Assembly (NCBI GenBank): GCA_036521415.1
Contig: DATDHU010000066.1
Coordinates: 1 to 64,000 of the forward strand
DNA: 64,000 bases
Reading direction: 5' to 3'
DNA from: DASXMT01 sp036521415
Lineage (GTDB): Bacteria; Actinomycetota; Acidimicrobiia; Acidimicrobiales; RAAP-2
Positions within the stretch are counted from its first letter, which is position 1; each line of letters starts with the position of its first letter. Positions 50,617-61,120 of this stretch are shown here, in pieces. The position numbers and the translations under genes were made by a program. The notes beneath the pieces were generated by a model that saw only the letters and a list, made by a program, of their open reading frames with translations, did no database searches and had not been told where the DNA came from.

Positions 50617-51588
50617 ATGGACTACACACAGCTCGGCCGGACCGGCCTCCGCGTGAGTCGGCTCTGTCTCGGAACCATGAATTTCGGACCGGAGACAGAG
50701 GAACCCGACGCGCTCGCCATCATGGACCGGGCCCACGATCTGGGGATCAACTTCTTCGACTCGGCCAACGTCTACGGCCGGACCAAGGGCCGAGGGGCGA
50801 CCGAGCAGATCGTCGGCCGGTGGCTCAGCCAGGGGGATGGCCGGCGGGAGCGGACGGTGCTCGCCACCAAGTTGTACGGCGACATGCAGGAGTGGCCGAA
50901 CGAGGGCCGCCTGTCCGCCCTCAACATCCGGCGCGCCTGCGACGCCTCGCTCCGACGCCTCCAGACCGACTACATCGACCTCTACCAGATGCACCACATC
51001 GATCGGTCGACCTCGTGGGACGAGATCTGGGAGGCCATGGAGGTCCTGCGCTACCAGGGCAAGATCCTCTACGTGGGCTCGTCGAACTTTGCCGGCTGGC
51101 ACCTGGCCAAGGCGCAAGAGGCGGCAGCCCGGCGGAACCTCCTCGGTCTGGTGAGCGAGCAGTCCATCTACAATCTGTTGGCACGGGAGATCGAGTTGGA
51201 GGTCGTACCCGCCGCGGTCGACTACGGACTGGGCATCATCCCGTGGTCCCCCCTGCAAGGCGGCCTGCTCGGTGGCGTCGTGGGCAAGGAGCGCGAGGGG
51301 AGCCGACGCAGCACCGAACGGTCGCAGAAGGCCGTCGACGCCCGCCGACCCCAGCTGGAGAAATACGAGGCGTACTGCGACGAGCTCGGCGAGGAGCCGG
51401 CCACCGTGGCGCTGGCCTGGCTGCTGTCCCGGCCCGGCGTCACCGGGCCCATCGTCGGCCCCCGGACGATGGGCCACCTGGAGGGCGCTACGCGCGCCCT
51501 CGATGTGACCTTGAGCACCGAGACGCTCGATCGGCTGGACGCCATCTTCCCTGGGCACCGGGCCGCACCCGAGGACTACGCCTGGTGA
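50617..51588 (+). CDS. Aldo/keto reductase
   Basis: A 323-residue AKR of the YajO/YdhF-like group. The catalytic tetrad positions are visible: FFDSANVYGR (Asp, Tyr), ATKLYG (Lys) and YQMHHIDR (His). VGSSNFAGWHLAKAQ and SEQSIYNLL are further family motifs. It should reduce aldehydes or ketones with NADPH. The ATG at 50617 begins MDYTQLGRTGLRVSRLCLGT, the typical AKR start. The SDR gene follows 18 bases on, so the two may be co-transcribed. Confidence 0.9.
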   Translation: MDYTQLGRTGLRVSRLCLGTMNFGPETEEPDALAIMDRAHDLGINFFDSANVYGRTKGRGATEQIVGRWLSQGDGRRERTVLATKLYGDMQEWPNEGRLSALNIRRACDASLRRLQTDYIDLYQMHHIDRSTSWDEIWEAMEVLRYQGKILYVGSSNFAGWHLAKAQEAAARRNLLGLVSEQSIYNLLAREIELEVVPAAVDYGLGIIPWSPLQGGLLGGVVGKEREGSRRSTERSQKAVDARRPQLEKYEAYCDELGEEPATVALAWLLSRPGVTGPIVGPRTMGHLEGATRALDVTLSTETLDRLDAIFPGHRAAPEDYAW

Positions 51589-51606
51589 GGAGGGAAACCG
51601 CGGCGT

Positions 51607-52365
51607 ATGGCTGTCTATGACGTTGCCGGCAAAGTGGCGGTGGTGAGCGGGGGCGGATCCGGCATCGGGGCCGCGTGTGCACTGACCCTGGCCCGCAGCG
51701 GGGCGAAGGTGGCAGTGGCCGACGTGCAGATCGACGCGGCCCGTGCGGTCGTCTCGGCCATCGGCGACGCCGGTGGGGACGCGCACGCCCTCGAGGCCGA
51801 CGTGGCCGACCCGACGTCGGTGGTCAACATGGTGCAGGCCACCATCGAGCGATTCGGCGCCCTCGACGTCGGCGTGAACAATGCCGGGATCGGGGGTGAC
51901 CACGCCCTGACCGGGGACTATCCCCTGGACAGCTGGCGCTCGGTGATGTCGGTCAACCTGGACGGTGTCTTCTACTGCACCCGAGCCGAGATCGGCGCCA
52001 TGCGGGCCAACGGCGGCGGGTCGATCGTCAACATGGCGTCGGTCCTCGGAGCGGTGGGCTGGCCCGAGTCGGTGGCCTACGTGGCGGCCAAGCACGGCGT
52101 GGTCGGGCTGACCAAGAGCGCGGCCATCGAGCACGCCGCGGACGGGATCCGAGTCAACGCGGTGGGACCGGGGTTCATCAATACCCCGCTCATCGCCCGG
52201 GACCTCGATGAGGGCTCCATCGCCCTGCTCGCCGACCTCCATCCCCAAGGACGGATCGGTGAAGCCCAGGAGGTCGCCGAGCTGGTGGCCTGGCTGGCCA
52301 GCGACGCCGCCTCGTTCGCCACCGGGACCTACTACGCCATCGACGGCGGCTACCTGGCCCGCTGA
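51607..52365 (+). CDS. Short-chain dehydrogenase/reductase
   Basis: A 252-residue classical SDR with the cofactor motif SGGGSGIG near 15, NNAG near 93, and the catalytic Ser (MASVLGAVG) and Tyr-Lys (YVAAKHG) near 146-159. VGPGFINTPL follows. NAD preference is suggested by the acidic residue after the second strand (ADVQID). It lies close behind the aldo/keto reductase gene and is convergent with ettA. The substrate is unknown. Confidence 0.9.
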   Translation: MAVYDVAGKVAVVSGGGSGIGAACALTLARSGAKVAVADVQIDAARAVVSAIGDAGGDAHALEADVADPTSVVNMVQATIERFGALDVGVNNAGIGGDHALTGDYPLDSWRSVMSVNLDGVFYCTRAEIGAMRANGGGSIVNMASVLGAVGWPESVAYVAAKHGVVGLTKSAAIEHAADGIRVNAVGPGFINTPLIARDLDEGSIALLADLHPQGRIGEAQEVAELVAWLASDAASFATGTYYAIDGGYLAR

Positions 52366-52377
52366 GCGCGGCGGGGG

Positions 52378-54057
<1,680 letters not shown>

Positions 54058-54170
54058 ACCGACCAGTGTGCCGCGGACGGGCCGGGGGCGGTGACGTTGC
54101 CGTTCGATGCCGTCGGCCCCGGCCGTATGCTCCAGGTCTCACGACGTCTTTGTCCGGGAGGAGCGAGCTC

Positions 54171-55856
54171 GTGACAGGCGATGGCATGGCCCCGACAGAC
54201 GATCGAAAGAGTCCATCCGATGACGTGAGCTCGCCCACCCTGACCGCGGCACAGCTGGCTGAGCTGGCCGCCTTCGGGTCCGAGCGGGCGGTGGACGTCG
54301 GCGACACCCTGTTCCGCGCCGGCGATGCGGCCTACGACTTCGTGGTCGTCCTCGACGGGGAGGTCGAGGTGGTGCGGCCGGACGACACCGGTGACGTGGT
54401 CATCGTCACCCACGGGCCGGGACGGTTCATCGGCGAGCTGAGCCTGGTCACCGGCGAGCGGCCGTACCTCACCGCCCGGATGGCCCGCGCCGGCCGGGTC
54501 CTGGTCATCGAGCCCGACGAGTTCAAACAGATGATGAGCTCCAAGCCAGACATCGCCGACATCATCTTCGGGGCCCTCGTCGCCCGCCGGGAACGGCTCC
54601 AGTCCGGTGAAGGCGCCCGAGCGGTACGGATCATTGGCTCCCGCTTCTCGCCCCCGGCGATGGCCCTGCGGGTCTTCGCCGCCCAGAACCACCTGGTCCA
54701 TTCCTGGGTCGACCTCGAGGACGCCGACGACGTCGGCGTCCTCCTGGCCAGCATGGGACTGCGTCCCGTCGACACACCCGTGGTGGTCACTTCAACGACC
54801 GTGCTGCGCCACGCCACCGTGGGTGAGTTTGCCGAGCTGCTGGGCCTCACCTATCAGCCCAGGCCGGGCTTCACCTTCGACCTGGTGGTGGTTGGCACCG
54901 GTCCGGCCGGTCTGGCCTCGGCCGTCTACGGCGCCTCGGAAGGCCTCTCCACCGTGTCGCTGGATGCGGTGGGATCAGGCGGGCAGGCCGGGGCCAGCTC
55001 CCGCATCGAGAACTACGTGGGCTTCCCCAACGGTGTCTCGGGGGGCGAGCTCACCGGGCGCGCCGCCATCCAGGCCCAACGCCTCGGGGCCCGCATCAAC
55101 GCTCCTTGCGAAGTGACCGGGCTCCGCGTCGAGAGCGGGTTCCATGTCTTGGTGCTGGCCGACGGCAGCGAGATCCCTACCCGCGCCGTCATCGTGGCCA
55201 CCGGCGCGCGCTACCGACGCCTGGCCGTGCCCGATCTCGAGCGATTCGAGGGAGCCGGTGTCTACTACGCGGCCACCGACCTCGAGGCCCGGGTCTGCGG
55301 CGGCCTCGAGGTCTTCGTGCTGGGAGGCGGCAACTCGGCCGGGCAGGCCGCCCTCTACCTGGCCCAGCAGGGCAGCAAGGTCTCGATCGCCATCCGGCGC
55401 GACGACCTGTCGGCCAGCATGTCGCATTACCTGATCGAGCGAATCGAAGCCGACCCTCGCATCAAGGTGCACACCTGCACCGAGGTACGGGGGCTGGCCG
55501 GTGACACCCACCTCGAGCAGGTGACCATCGAGCACACGGCCTCCGGAGAGCGCCGAACGGTTCCGTGCTCGGGCCTGTTCTGCTTCATCGGAGCCGTCCC
55601 GGCGACCGAATGGCTCGACGACCTCGTCGAGCTCGATGGGAACGGATTCGTCCTCACCGACCGTTCCCTCTCTGACCCGGCGGCCACCGATCCCTCCTTT
55701 GCCGGCCGGGCGCCTCTCCCCTACGAGACTTCGGTGCCCGGCATCTTCGCCGTGGGCGACGTCCGCCAAGGGTCACTCAAGCGGGTTGCGTCAGCAGTGG
55801 GCGAGGGGTCGAGCGCGGTGCGGTCGGTGCACGATCACTTGGCCGGCTCGGGGTGA
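54171..55856 (+). CDS. cNMP-domain / thioredoxin-reductase-like flavoprotein
   Basis: A 561-residue protein in three parts: a cyclic-nucleotide-binding domain at about 35-125 (DFVVVLDGEVEVV; GPGRFIGELSLVTGERPYLTARM), a thioredoxin-like segment at about 150-225 (RAVRIIGSRFSPPAMALRVFAAQNHL) and a thioredoxin-reductase fold from about 236 (VVVGTGPAGLASAVYGASEG; FVLGGGNSAGQAAL; GIFAVGDVRQGSLKR). The active-site CxxC normally seen between the two dinucleotide domains is missing; the site reads YYAATDLEARVC. It may be a ligand-responsive NADPH oxidoreductase with a different electron acceptor. GTG 54171 has GGGAGGAG upstream. The UBP zinc-finger gene overlaps its stop. Confidence 0.83.
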   Translation: MTGDGMAPTDDRKSPSDDVSSPTLTAAQLAELAAFGSERAVDVGDTLFRAGDAAYDFVVVLDGEVEVVRPDDTGDVVIVTHGPGRFIGELSLVTGERPYLTARMARAGRVLVIEPDEFKQMMSSKPDIADIIFGALVARRERLQSGEGARAVRIIGSRFSPPAMALRVFAAQNHLVHSWVDLEDADDVGVLLASMGLRPVDTPVVVTSTTVLRHATVGEFAELLGLTYQPRPGFTFDLVVVGTGPAGLASAVYGASEGLSTVSLDAVGSGGQAGASSRIENYVGFPNGVSGGELTGRAAIQAQRLGARINAPCEVTGLRVESGFHVLVLADGSEIPTRAVIVATGARYRRLAVPDLERFEGAGVYYAATDLEARVCGGLEVFVLGGGNSAGQAALYLAQQGSKVSIAIRRDDLSASMSHYLIERIEADPRIKVHTCTEVRGLAGDTHLEQVTIEHTASGERRTVPCSGLFCFIGAVPATEWLDDLVELDGNGFVLTDRSLSDPAATDPSFAGRAPLPYETSVPGIFAVGDVRQGSLKRVASAVGEGSSAVRSVHDHLAGSG

Positions 55857-56242
55857 CGGTGCGGCCGCGTCAACCGCCCGGTCCGCATAACCTGGACGAC
55901 ATGGCCGGAGAGATCGATCCCGCCGTGCCCCCCAGTGGGACCGGGTGCGCCGACTGCATGGCCGTCGACGGGTGGTGGTTCCACCTTCGCCGGTGTGCAC
56001 AGTGCGGTCATATCGGCTGCTGTGATTCCTCACCCGCGCAGCACGCCAAAAGGCACGCGGCCGAGGCTGGGCACCCGATGATCCGCAGTTTCGAGCCCGG
56101 TGAGGACTGGTACTGGAGCTACGTCACCGAGGAGGCCTACGAAGGTCCCGCTCTGGCTCCACCCGAGCACCACCCCATCAATCAACCGGTCCCGGGCCCG
56201 GCGGGCAAGGTCCCATCTGATTGGATGCAGCACCTGCACTGA
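55853..56242 (+). CDS. UBP-type zinc finger protein
   Basis: A 129-residue protein with a UBP-type zinc finger: CADCMAVDGWWFHLRRCAQCGHIGCCDSSPAQHAKRHAAEAGHP provides the Cys and His ligands in the family order. The rest of the protein (WYWSYVTEEAYEGPALAPPEHHP) matches actinobacterial versions. In eukaryotes this fold binds ubiquitin C-termini; bacterial targets are unknown. The GTG start overlaps the stop of the flavoprotein (GTGA), so the pair is coupled. ATG 55901 is an alternative start. Confidence 0.87.
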   Translation: MTVRPRQPPGPHNLDDMAGEIDPAVPPSGTGCADCMAVDGWWFHLRRCAQCGHIGCCDSSPAQHAKRHAAEAGHPMIRSFEPGEDWYWSYVTEEAYEGPALAPPEHHPINQPVPGPAGKVPSDWMQHLH

Positions 56243-56290
56243 GCTGCACGGCGGGCTCGTGCCCGGCGATGAGGCTTGCCGCTACCGGTT

Positions 56291-57427
56291 CTAAACCGGC
56301 TCAGCTATTACCTCGGGGGCGAACCGGAACAGCCGGGCTGCGGTGTCGCGGAAGACCTTCTCAGCCTCTCCGGGCTGGAGCTGGGCACCCAGCCGATCAA
56401 CCGTCGCACGCGAGTGGGGAAACGTGCCCTCCTCGTGGGGATAGTCCGAGCCCCACAACAACGCCTCGACGCCGGTGATGTTGATGTTCTGCATGCCGAC
56501 CTGGTCGTCCTGAAAGGTGGCATGGACCTGGCGACGGACGTAGAAGCTCGGGCTCTCGTCGAGCCGCGGGGTGATGACCGGCTTGGGCGGCCGGTTCGTC
56601 CGGGCCAGACGGGCCGAGCCCATATTGTCAGTGGTGCCGTAGCGGTCGAAGGACTCGGTGTAGAAGTCGATGGTCTCCATCATCCACGGCAGCCAGCCCA
56701 CGTTGTACTCGACGAAGACGACGTGCAGCTCGGGATGCCGCTCGAGCACGCCCGACGTAGCCAAGAGCGCGGCCGTCCTCGGGCCGACCGACTGGGTGGC
56801 CAGGAGGTTCGCCACCGTGGCCCCGGGCCCGCGGTACCAGATCATGTCGTGGCCGGTGCCCTGGTGCATGACCACCGGGAGGCGGGCTGCCTCCACGGCA
56901 TTCCATAATGGCTCCCAGTGGCGATGGTTGTAGGAGGGCTCGGCGACGGTCGGGAGCATGGCTGCGCCCAGGCCCAGGGTGGCGATGTACTCCACCTCGG
57001 CGATGGCGTCCTCCAGCCGCCAGGTCGGGATGACACCGGCGCAACGGAACCGGGGGGACTGCCGCTCGAGCTGGTCGTGGACCCAGTCGTTGTAGATGCG
57101 GCAGGACACGCGGCCATCGTCGGGGTCCTGCAGCATCCACACGTACAGCCCGATGGTGGGGAAGATGCACTCCCCGACGATGCCCTCCTGGCGCATGACT
57201 CCGAGGCGGTGTTCAGGTTCGATGACGGCCAGGCGCTCGGCCTCGGACGAACCGGACTTGCCGATGTGGGACCCGTCCAGGATCAGCGACCAACCGCCGT
57301 CCTCGGTCGCCTGGATGCCCTGCATGGCCCGATCCCGCATGGAGGCCGGGAGGTTCGCGCTCCAGAGGTCCCGGGGCTCGTTCACGTGTGAGTCGGCCGA
57401 GATCATTCCCAACAACGATGTCGACAT
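56291..57427 (-). CDS. Amidohydrolase-2 family protein
   Basis: A 378-residue amidohydrolase of the ACMSD-like group. ISADSHVNEP at the start carries the first metal-binding pair in modified form, PVVMHQGTGHD has the middle His, and LLWGSDYPHEEGTFPHSR the final Asp. Members decarboxylate or hydrolyse aromatic or lactone-type compounds; the substrate is not indicated. It is divergent from the LLM gene with 130 bases between. Confidence 0.86.
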   Translation of the reverse strand: MSTSLLGMISADSHVNEPRDLWSANLPASMRDRAMQGIQATEDGGWSLILDGSHIGKSGSSEAERLAVIEPEHRLGVMRQEGIVGECIFPTIGLYVWMLQDPDDGRVSCRIYNDWVHDQLERQSPRFRCAGVIPTWRLEDAIAEVEYIATLGLGAAMLPTVAEPSYNHRHWEPLWNAVEAARLPVVMHQGTGHDMIWYRGPGATVANLLATQSVGPRTAALLATSGVLERHPELHVVFVEYNVGWLPWMMETIDFYTESFDRYGTTDNMGSARLARTNRPPKPVITPRLDESPSFYVRRQVHATFQDDQVGMQNINITGVEALLWGSDYPHEEGTFPHSRATVDRLGAQLQPGEAEKVFRDTAARLFRFAPEVIAEPV

Positions 57428-57560
57428 TCCTCCACCTCAGTTCTCGGCGACGGAGCATGACCCAAGACCATCGTGCGATCGAGCAGGCTCCGGACTGTCC
57501 CCACTGCTTCAGCAGGCTAGTTCGGGGACTCCGTTCCCCAGCTCCGTGGGATGATGCGGC

Positions 57561-58631
57561 ATGCCCGGACTCGAGTTCTGGACCGTCCGCCTGGCCCTGC
57601 CCGGGACTATCGCGCGGGCCGCCCGGCGGTCTGAGGACGAAGGCTGGCGGGGCCTGGCCCTCGGCGACTCCCAAAACATCGCCGCCGACCCGTTCGTCGA
57701 ACTGGCCCTGGCTGCTGCGGCCACCTCCACGCTGGGCCTGGCCACCGCGGTCACCAACCCGGTGACCCGCCACCCTGCGGTCACGGCCACCGCCATCGCC
57801 ACCGTGCAGGCCGAATCCGGAGGCCGTGCCGTGCTGGGCATCGGACGGGGAGACTCGGCCCTGGCCCACATCGGGATGGCGCCGGCACCAGTGGCCGTGT
57901 TCGAGCGCTACGCGGCCCAGGTGCGGGATTACCTGCGGGGCGCGGACGTCCCCTTCGATGAGATGCCCGAGTACCGACGGTCGGAGACACTCCTCATGGC
58001 GGGAACCCCGGCATCAAGCAGGCTCCGCTGGCTCCCAGAGGGCCTGCCCAAGGTCCCCGTCGACGTCGTGGCCACCGGTCCGCTGGTGATCGGAGTGGCA
58101 GCCCGGGTGGCCGACCGCGTGACGTTCTCCGTCGGCGCCGACCCCGGACGACTGCGCTGGGCCATGGGCGCCCATGCCGCCGCCCGGCTGGAGGCCGGCC
58201 TCGCTCCCACCCGCACCCGGCCTGGCATCTTCATTCCCATCGTCGTCCACGAGGACAGGGCGACAGCCCGCCGACTGATCTCGGGGGCGGTGGGGTCACT
58301 CGCTCGCTTCTCGGTCATGCACGGCACCGTGACCGGGCCGGTGAGCGGCGATCAGCGCCGCAGTCTCGAGGCCGTCCACTCGTCCTACGACATGAACAGC
58401 CACTTCGGCGACGGTTCGGCCCAGTCGATGGCCCTGACCGATGCCGTCATCGATTCCTTCGGCATCGCCGGTCCGGCCCTCTACTGCGTCGACCGCTTGG
58501 CCGAGCTCGCTGAACTGGGAGTGGGTCGGGTCGTGGTCGCCCCGGGGGCCGCAGCCAGTGGCGAACGGCGCGATGCGCTGCGAGCAGCCCGTCGCCGACT
58601 GGTCGACCACGTCCTCCCTGCCTTGACCTGA
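57561..58631 (+). CDS. LLM-class F420-dependent oxidoreductase, Mer-like
   Basis: A 356-residue luciferase-like TIM-barrel protein: MPGLEFWTVRLALPGTIARAARRSEDEGW at the start, LGLATAVTNPVTRHPAVTATAIATVQAESGGRAVLGIGRGDSAL with the conserved core. This pattern resembles the methylenetetrahydromethanopterin-reductase-like branch, whose members use F420. The natural substrate is unknown. Two copies of a 28-32 bp repeat follow its stop codon. Confidence 0.84.
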   Translation: MPGLEFWTVRLALPGTIARAARRSEDEGWRGLALGDSQNIAADPFVELALAAAATSTLGLATAVTNPVTRHPAVTATAIATVQAESGGRAVLGIGRGDSALAHIGMAPAPVAVFERYAAQVRDYLRGADVPFDEMPEYRRSETLLMAGTPASSRLRWLPEGLPKVPVDVVATGPLVIGVAARVADRVTFSVGADPGRLRWAMGAHAAARLEAGLAPTRTRPGIFIPIVVHEDRATARRLISGAVGSLARFSVMHGTVTGPVSGDQRRSLEAVHSSYDMNSHFGDGSAQSMALTDAVIDSFGIAGPALYCVDRLAELAELGVGRVVVAPGAAASGERRDALRAARRRLVDHVLPALT

Positions 58632-58633
58632 GC

Positions 58634-58693
58634 ACGGCCCGGCCGCCGGATCGGCCGGCCGGAGTACGGCCCGGCCGCCGGATCGGCCGGAGT
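58634..58693. repeat. Direct repeat of 28-32 bp after the LLM gene
   Basis: Positions 58634-58665 and 58666-58693 are adjacent copies of a GC-rich unit beginning ACGGCCCGGCCGCCGGATCG; the first has an extra CCGG. Each copy has internal dyads (CGGCC...GGCCG) that could fold. It may act as a transcription end for the LLM gene or be a slippage product; no T run follows. Confidence 0.8.
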
Positions 58694-58718
58694 ACGATGG
58701 CGGCGATCGGAGGAGACA

Positions 58719-59708
58719 ATGGTGAGCACCTCGACCGAGCTCGGCCTGCGCATCGGTGAGATCAGCGAGGACTGGAGCGGCGACGCCCGGTTCTTCGAGT
58801 ACTCGAAGGCGGCCAACCCGATCGGGGCCGGCTTCACCTCCCGGATACCGATCGAGACCTTCTCGGCCGAACTGCACAAGGGTGGGGCCACCCGCGTCGT
58901 TCCCCTCGACCTCGCCGCCGCCCTCGGGATCGCCGACGGCCCGGCCACTAGCCCTGCCCTTCTGGCCAACTTCGTCCATATCCGGCCGGCAGAGAAACTG
59001 TCGACCGCGCCGGTGGCCACGTCGGAGCTCTACTACATCCTGCGGGGCGACGGCATCTCTGTCGTCGACGGCCAGGTCATCAGCTGGACAGCGGGAGACT
59101 TCCTCACCCTGCCGTCCGGCTGCCGCTCGACGCACCATGCCACGACCGACGCCGCCCTGTACTGGGTGACCGACGAGCCGCTCCTCCGCTACCTCGGTGT
59201 CCGGCCGGACCAGCCCAGGTTCCGGGCCACCAAGTATGACGGCACCACCACGAGGGCCGAGTTGGCCAAGGCCCTCGAGGCCCCCCACGCGGCGGACCGC
59301 AGCCGGATCAGCGTCCTGCTGGCCAACGCCAACCAGAACCAGACCCTGACCATCACCCATGTCCTGTGGGCCATGTACGGGATCGTGCCGGCCCGATCGG
59401 CGCAGCGGTCCCACCGCCACCAGTCGGTCGCCCTCGACCTGTGCGTGGACTGCCCACCAGGCTGTTACACGCTCCTCGGGACGAGGCTGGACGACGGCGG
59501 CGACATCGTCGACCCCATCCGCGTCGACTGGGCGCCGGGGGCGGCGTTCACCACCCCTCCGGGGATGTGGCACGCCCACTACAACGAGTCGGACGACGAC
59601 GCCTGGATCGTCCCCATCCAAGATGCCGGGCTGCAGACGTACCTGCGTTCGCTCGACATCAGGTTCGCTCCTCCGGCCCGGGCGGCCGAGAACGGGCACG
59701 GCGACTGA
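58719..59708 (+). CDS. Bicupin, gentisate-dioxygenase-like
   Basis: A 329-residue protein with two cupin domains. The first has LYYILRGDGISVVDGQVISWTAGDFLTLPSG and the second SHRHQSVALDLCVDCPPGCYTLLG with GAAFTTPPGMWHAHYNE. HRHQS and WHAHYN supply candidate iron ligands in the second domain. The layout resembles gentisate 1,2-dioxygenase-like ring-cleaving enzymes, but the first domain lacks clear His ligands. The sulfite-oxidase-like gene follows in the same direction, so this is likely the first gene of a three-gene operon. Confidence 0.78.
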   Translation: MVSTSTELGLRIGEISEDWSGDARFFEYSKAANPIGAGFTSRIPIETFSAELHKGGATRVVPLDLAAALGIADGPATSPALLANFVHIRPAEKLSTAPVATSELYYILRGDGISVVDGQVISWTAGDFLTLPSGCRSTHHATTDAALYWVTDEPLLRYLGVRPDQPRFRATKYDGTTTRAELAKALEAPHAADRSRISVLLANANQNQTLTITHVLWAMYGIVPARSAQRSHRHQSVALDLCVDCPPGCYTLLGTRLDDGGDIVDPIRVDWAPGAAFTTPPGMWHAHYNESDDDAWIVPIQDAGLQTYLRSLDIRFAPPARAAENGHGD

Positions 59709-59733
59709 CTTCAGTAAGGGGACGGGTGGCAGC

Positions 59734-60345
59734 GTGGCCAAATCAACCAGGGGATTCTTCGGAAGGGGACAGGCGCAACGGGACAAGCGGCTGCCGCCCG
59801 GCCAATATGACGCGGGAAGCCAGTGGCCAGTCCTGACGGCCGAGGTCACACCGACGTTGTCCACCCAATCCTGGTCGTTCGTGATCGAGGGGCTGGTCGA
59901 GCGGCAGACCTCGTGGACCTGGGACGAGATCCGGTCCCTGCCCCCGTCGACTTATGTCGGCGACATTCACTGCGTGACCACCTGGTCGAAGCTGGGCATG
60001 ACGTTTGCCGGAGTCTCGATCGACACCCTGCTGGAAGCGGCCCGACCCTTGGCCAACGCCACCCATGTGCTTGCCACGACCCACACCGGCTACACCACCA
60101 ACCTGCCCATGGCCGACGTCACCGGCGGCCGGGCCTGGGTGGTCTGGGAGGTCGACGGCCACCCACTTCCCACCGAGCACGGAGGCCCGGCCCGGCTACT
60201 CGTCCCCCACCTCTACTTTTGGAAGAGTGCCAAGTGGGTCTCCGGTCTGGAACTGCTCGACCACAACCAGCCGGGGTTCTGGGAGCAGAACGGCTACCAC
60301 GACCGCGGTGACCCGTGGCTCGAGCAGCGCTACCAAGGGGACTGA
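59734..60345 (+). CDS. Sulfite-oxidase-fold molybdopterin protein (YedY-like)
   Basis: A 203-residue protein of the sulfite oxidase / MsrP (YedY) fold. The molybdenum-ligating Cys is C80 in GDIHCVTTWSKLGMTFAGVSIDTLL; TGYTTNLPMADV, EHGGPARLLVPHLYFWKSAKWV and the C-terminal FWEQNGYHDRGDPWLEQRY closely match the family. No Tat signal is seen, so it is probably cytoplasmic, unlike typical MsrP. The GTG start lies 25 bases after the bicupin stop. The flavin reductase gene begins four bases after this gene and could supply or accept electrons. Confidence 0.88.
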   Translation: MAKSTRGFFGRGQAQRDKRLPPGQYDAGSQWPVLTAEVTPTLSTQSWSFVIEGLVERQTSWTWDEIRSLPPSTYVGDIHCVTTWSKLGMTFAGVSIDTLLEAARPLANATHVLATTHTGYTTNLPMADVTGGRAWVVWEVDGHPLPTEHGGPARLLVPHLYFWKSAKWVSGLELLDHNQPGFWEQNGYHDRGDPWLEQRYQGD

Positions 60346-60349
60346 AGGC

Positions 60350-61060
60350 TTGGACGCCCTGGCAGGGCCGGGCCCATGGCAGAGCGCGACGATCGTCGCC
60401 ACCAAGGCTGAGACTCCAGGAGCGACCACGTTCCGGCTGGCGCTGGCCCGGCCTTCGCCCCACCTGGCCGGCCAGCATTACCTGGTTCGCCTGACCGCAC
60501 CGGACGGGTACACGGCCACCCGTTCCTACTCGGTGGCTTCGGCTCCGGACGGGTCGGCCGAGTTCGAGCTCACGGTCGAGCGCTTGGAAAACGGCGAGGT
60601 CTCGACCTTCCTCCACGATGTGGCGGAGGTGGGCGACGAGCTCGAGGTCCGCGGGCCCATCGGCGGGTGGTTCGTCTGGACAGGCGACACGCCGGCCGTG
60701 CTGGTCGGAGGTGGGTCAGGCCTCGTCCCTGTCATGGCCATGTTGCGGCTGGCCCGGACGACCCACCGGCCGGACCTGGTCCGCCTCGTGGCCTCGGCCC
60801 GCACCCCGCACGACCTGTACTACGCCGACGAGCTGCCCGGCCCGGAGACAACCGTCGTGTACAGCCGGGAGACGCCACCCTCCTGGCCCCGTCCGGCCGG
60901 GCGGCTGACCGGAGCCGACCTGGGCCCGGCGCTCCTGCCCGGGGCGACGGCGTACGTGTGTGGCTCCCCCGGGTTCGCCGACGCGGCCGGGTCACTCCTG
61001 GCCGAGCTGGGGGTACCGCTCGACCGGATCCGGGTGGAGCGGTTCGGGCCGACGGGCTAG
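60350..61060 (+). CDS. Ferredoxin-NADP-reductase-like flavoprotein
   Basis: A 236-residue FAD/NAD-binding reductase. RSYSVAS is the FAD motif, GGGSGLVPVMAMLRLA the nucleotide motif, and VCGSPGFADAAGSLLAELGVP the end motif, all in FNR order. A ferredoxin domain found in some relatives is absent. It likely moves electrons between NAD(P)H and the molybdopterin protein encoded just upstream. The start is TTG 60350, four bases past the previous stop; no ATG or GTG precedes the conserved region in frame. Confidence 0.84.
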   Translation: MDALAGPGPWQSATIVATKAETPGATTFRLALARPSPHLAGQHYLVRLTAPDGYTATRSYSVASAPDGSAEFELTVERLENGEVSTFLHDVAEVGDELEVRGPIGGWFVWTGDTPAVLVGGGSGLVPVMAMLRLARTTHRPDLVRLVASARTPHDLYYADELPGPETTVVYSRETPPSWPRPAGRLTGADLGPALLPGATAYVCGSPGFADAAGSLLAELGVPLDRIRVERFGPTG

Positions 61061-61120
61061 GCCGACGGAGCCCGCTGCGGCGTTCGCAGCCTTGGCGGCT
61101 CTGGGCGCCGACGGTGCGGC

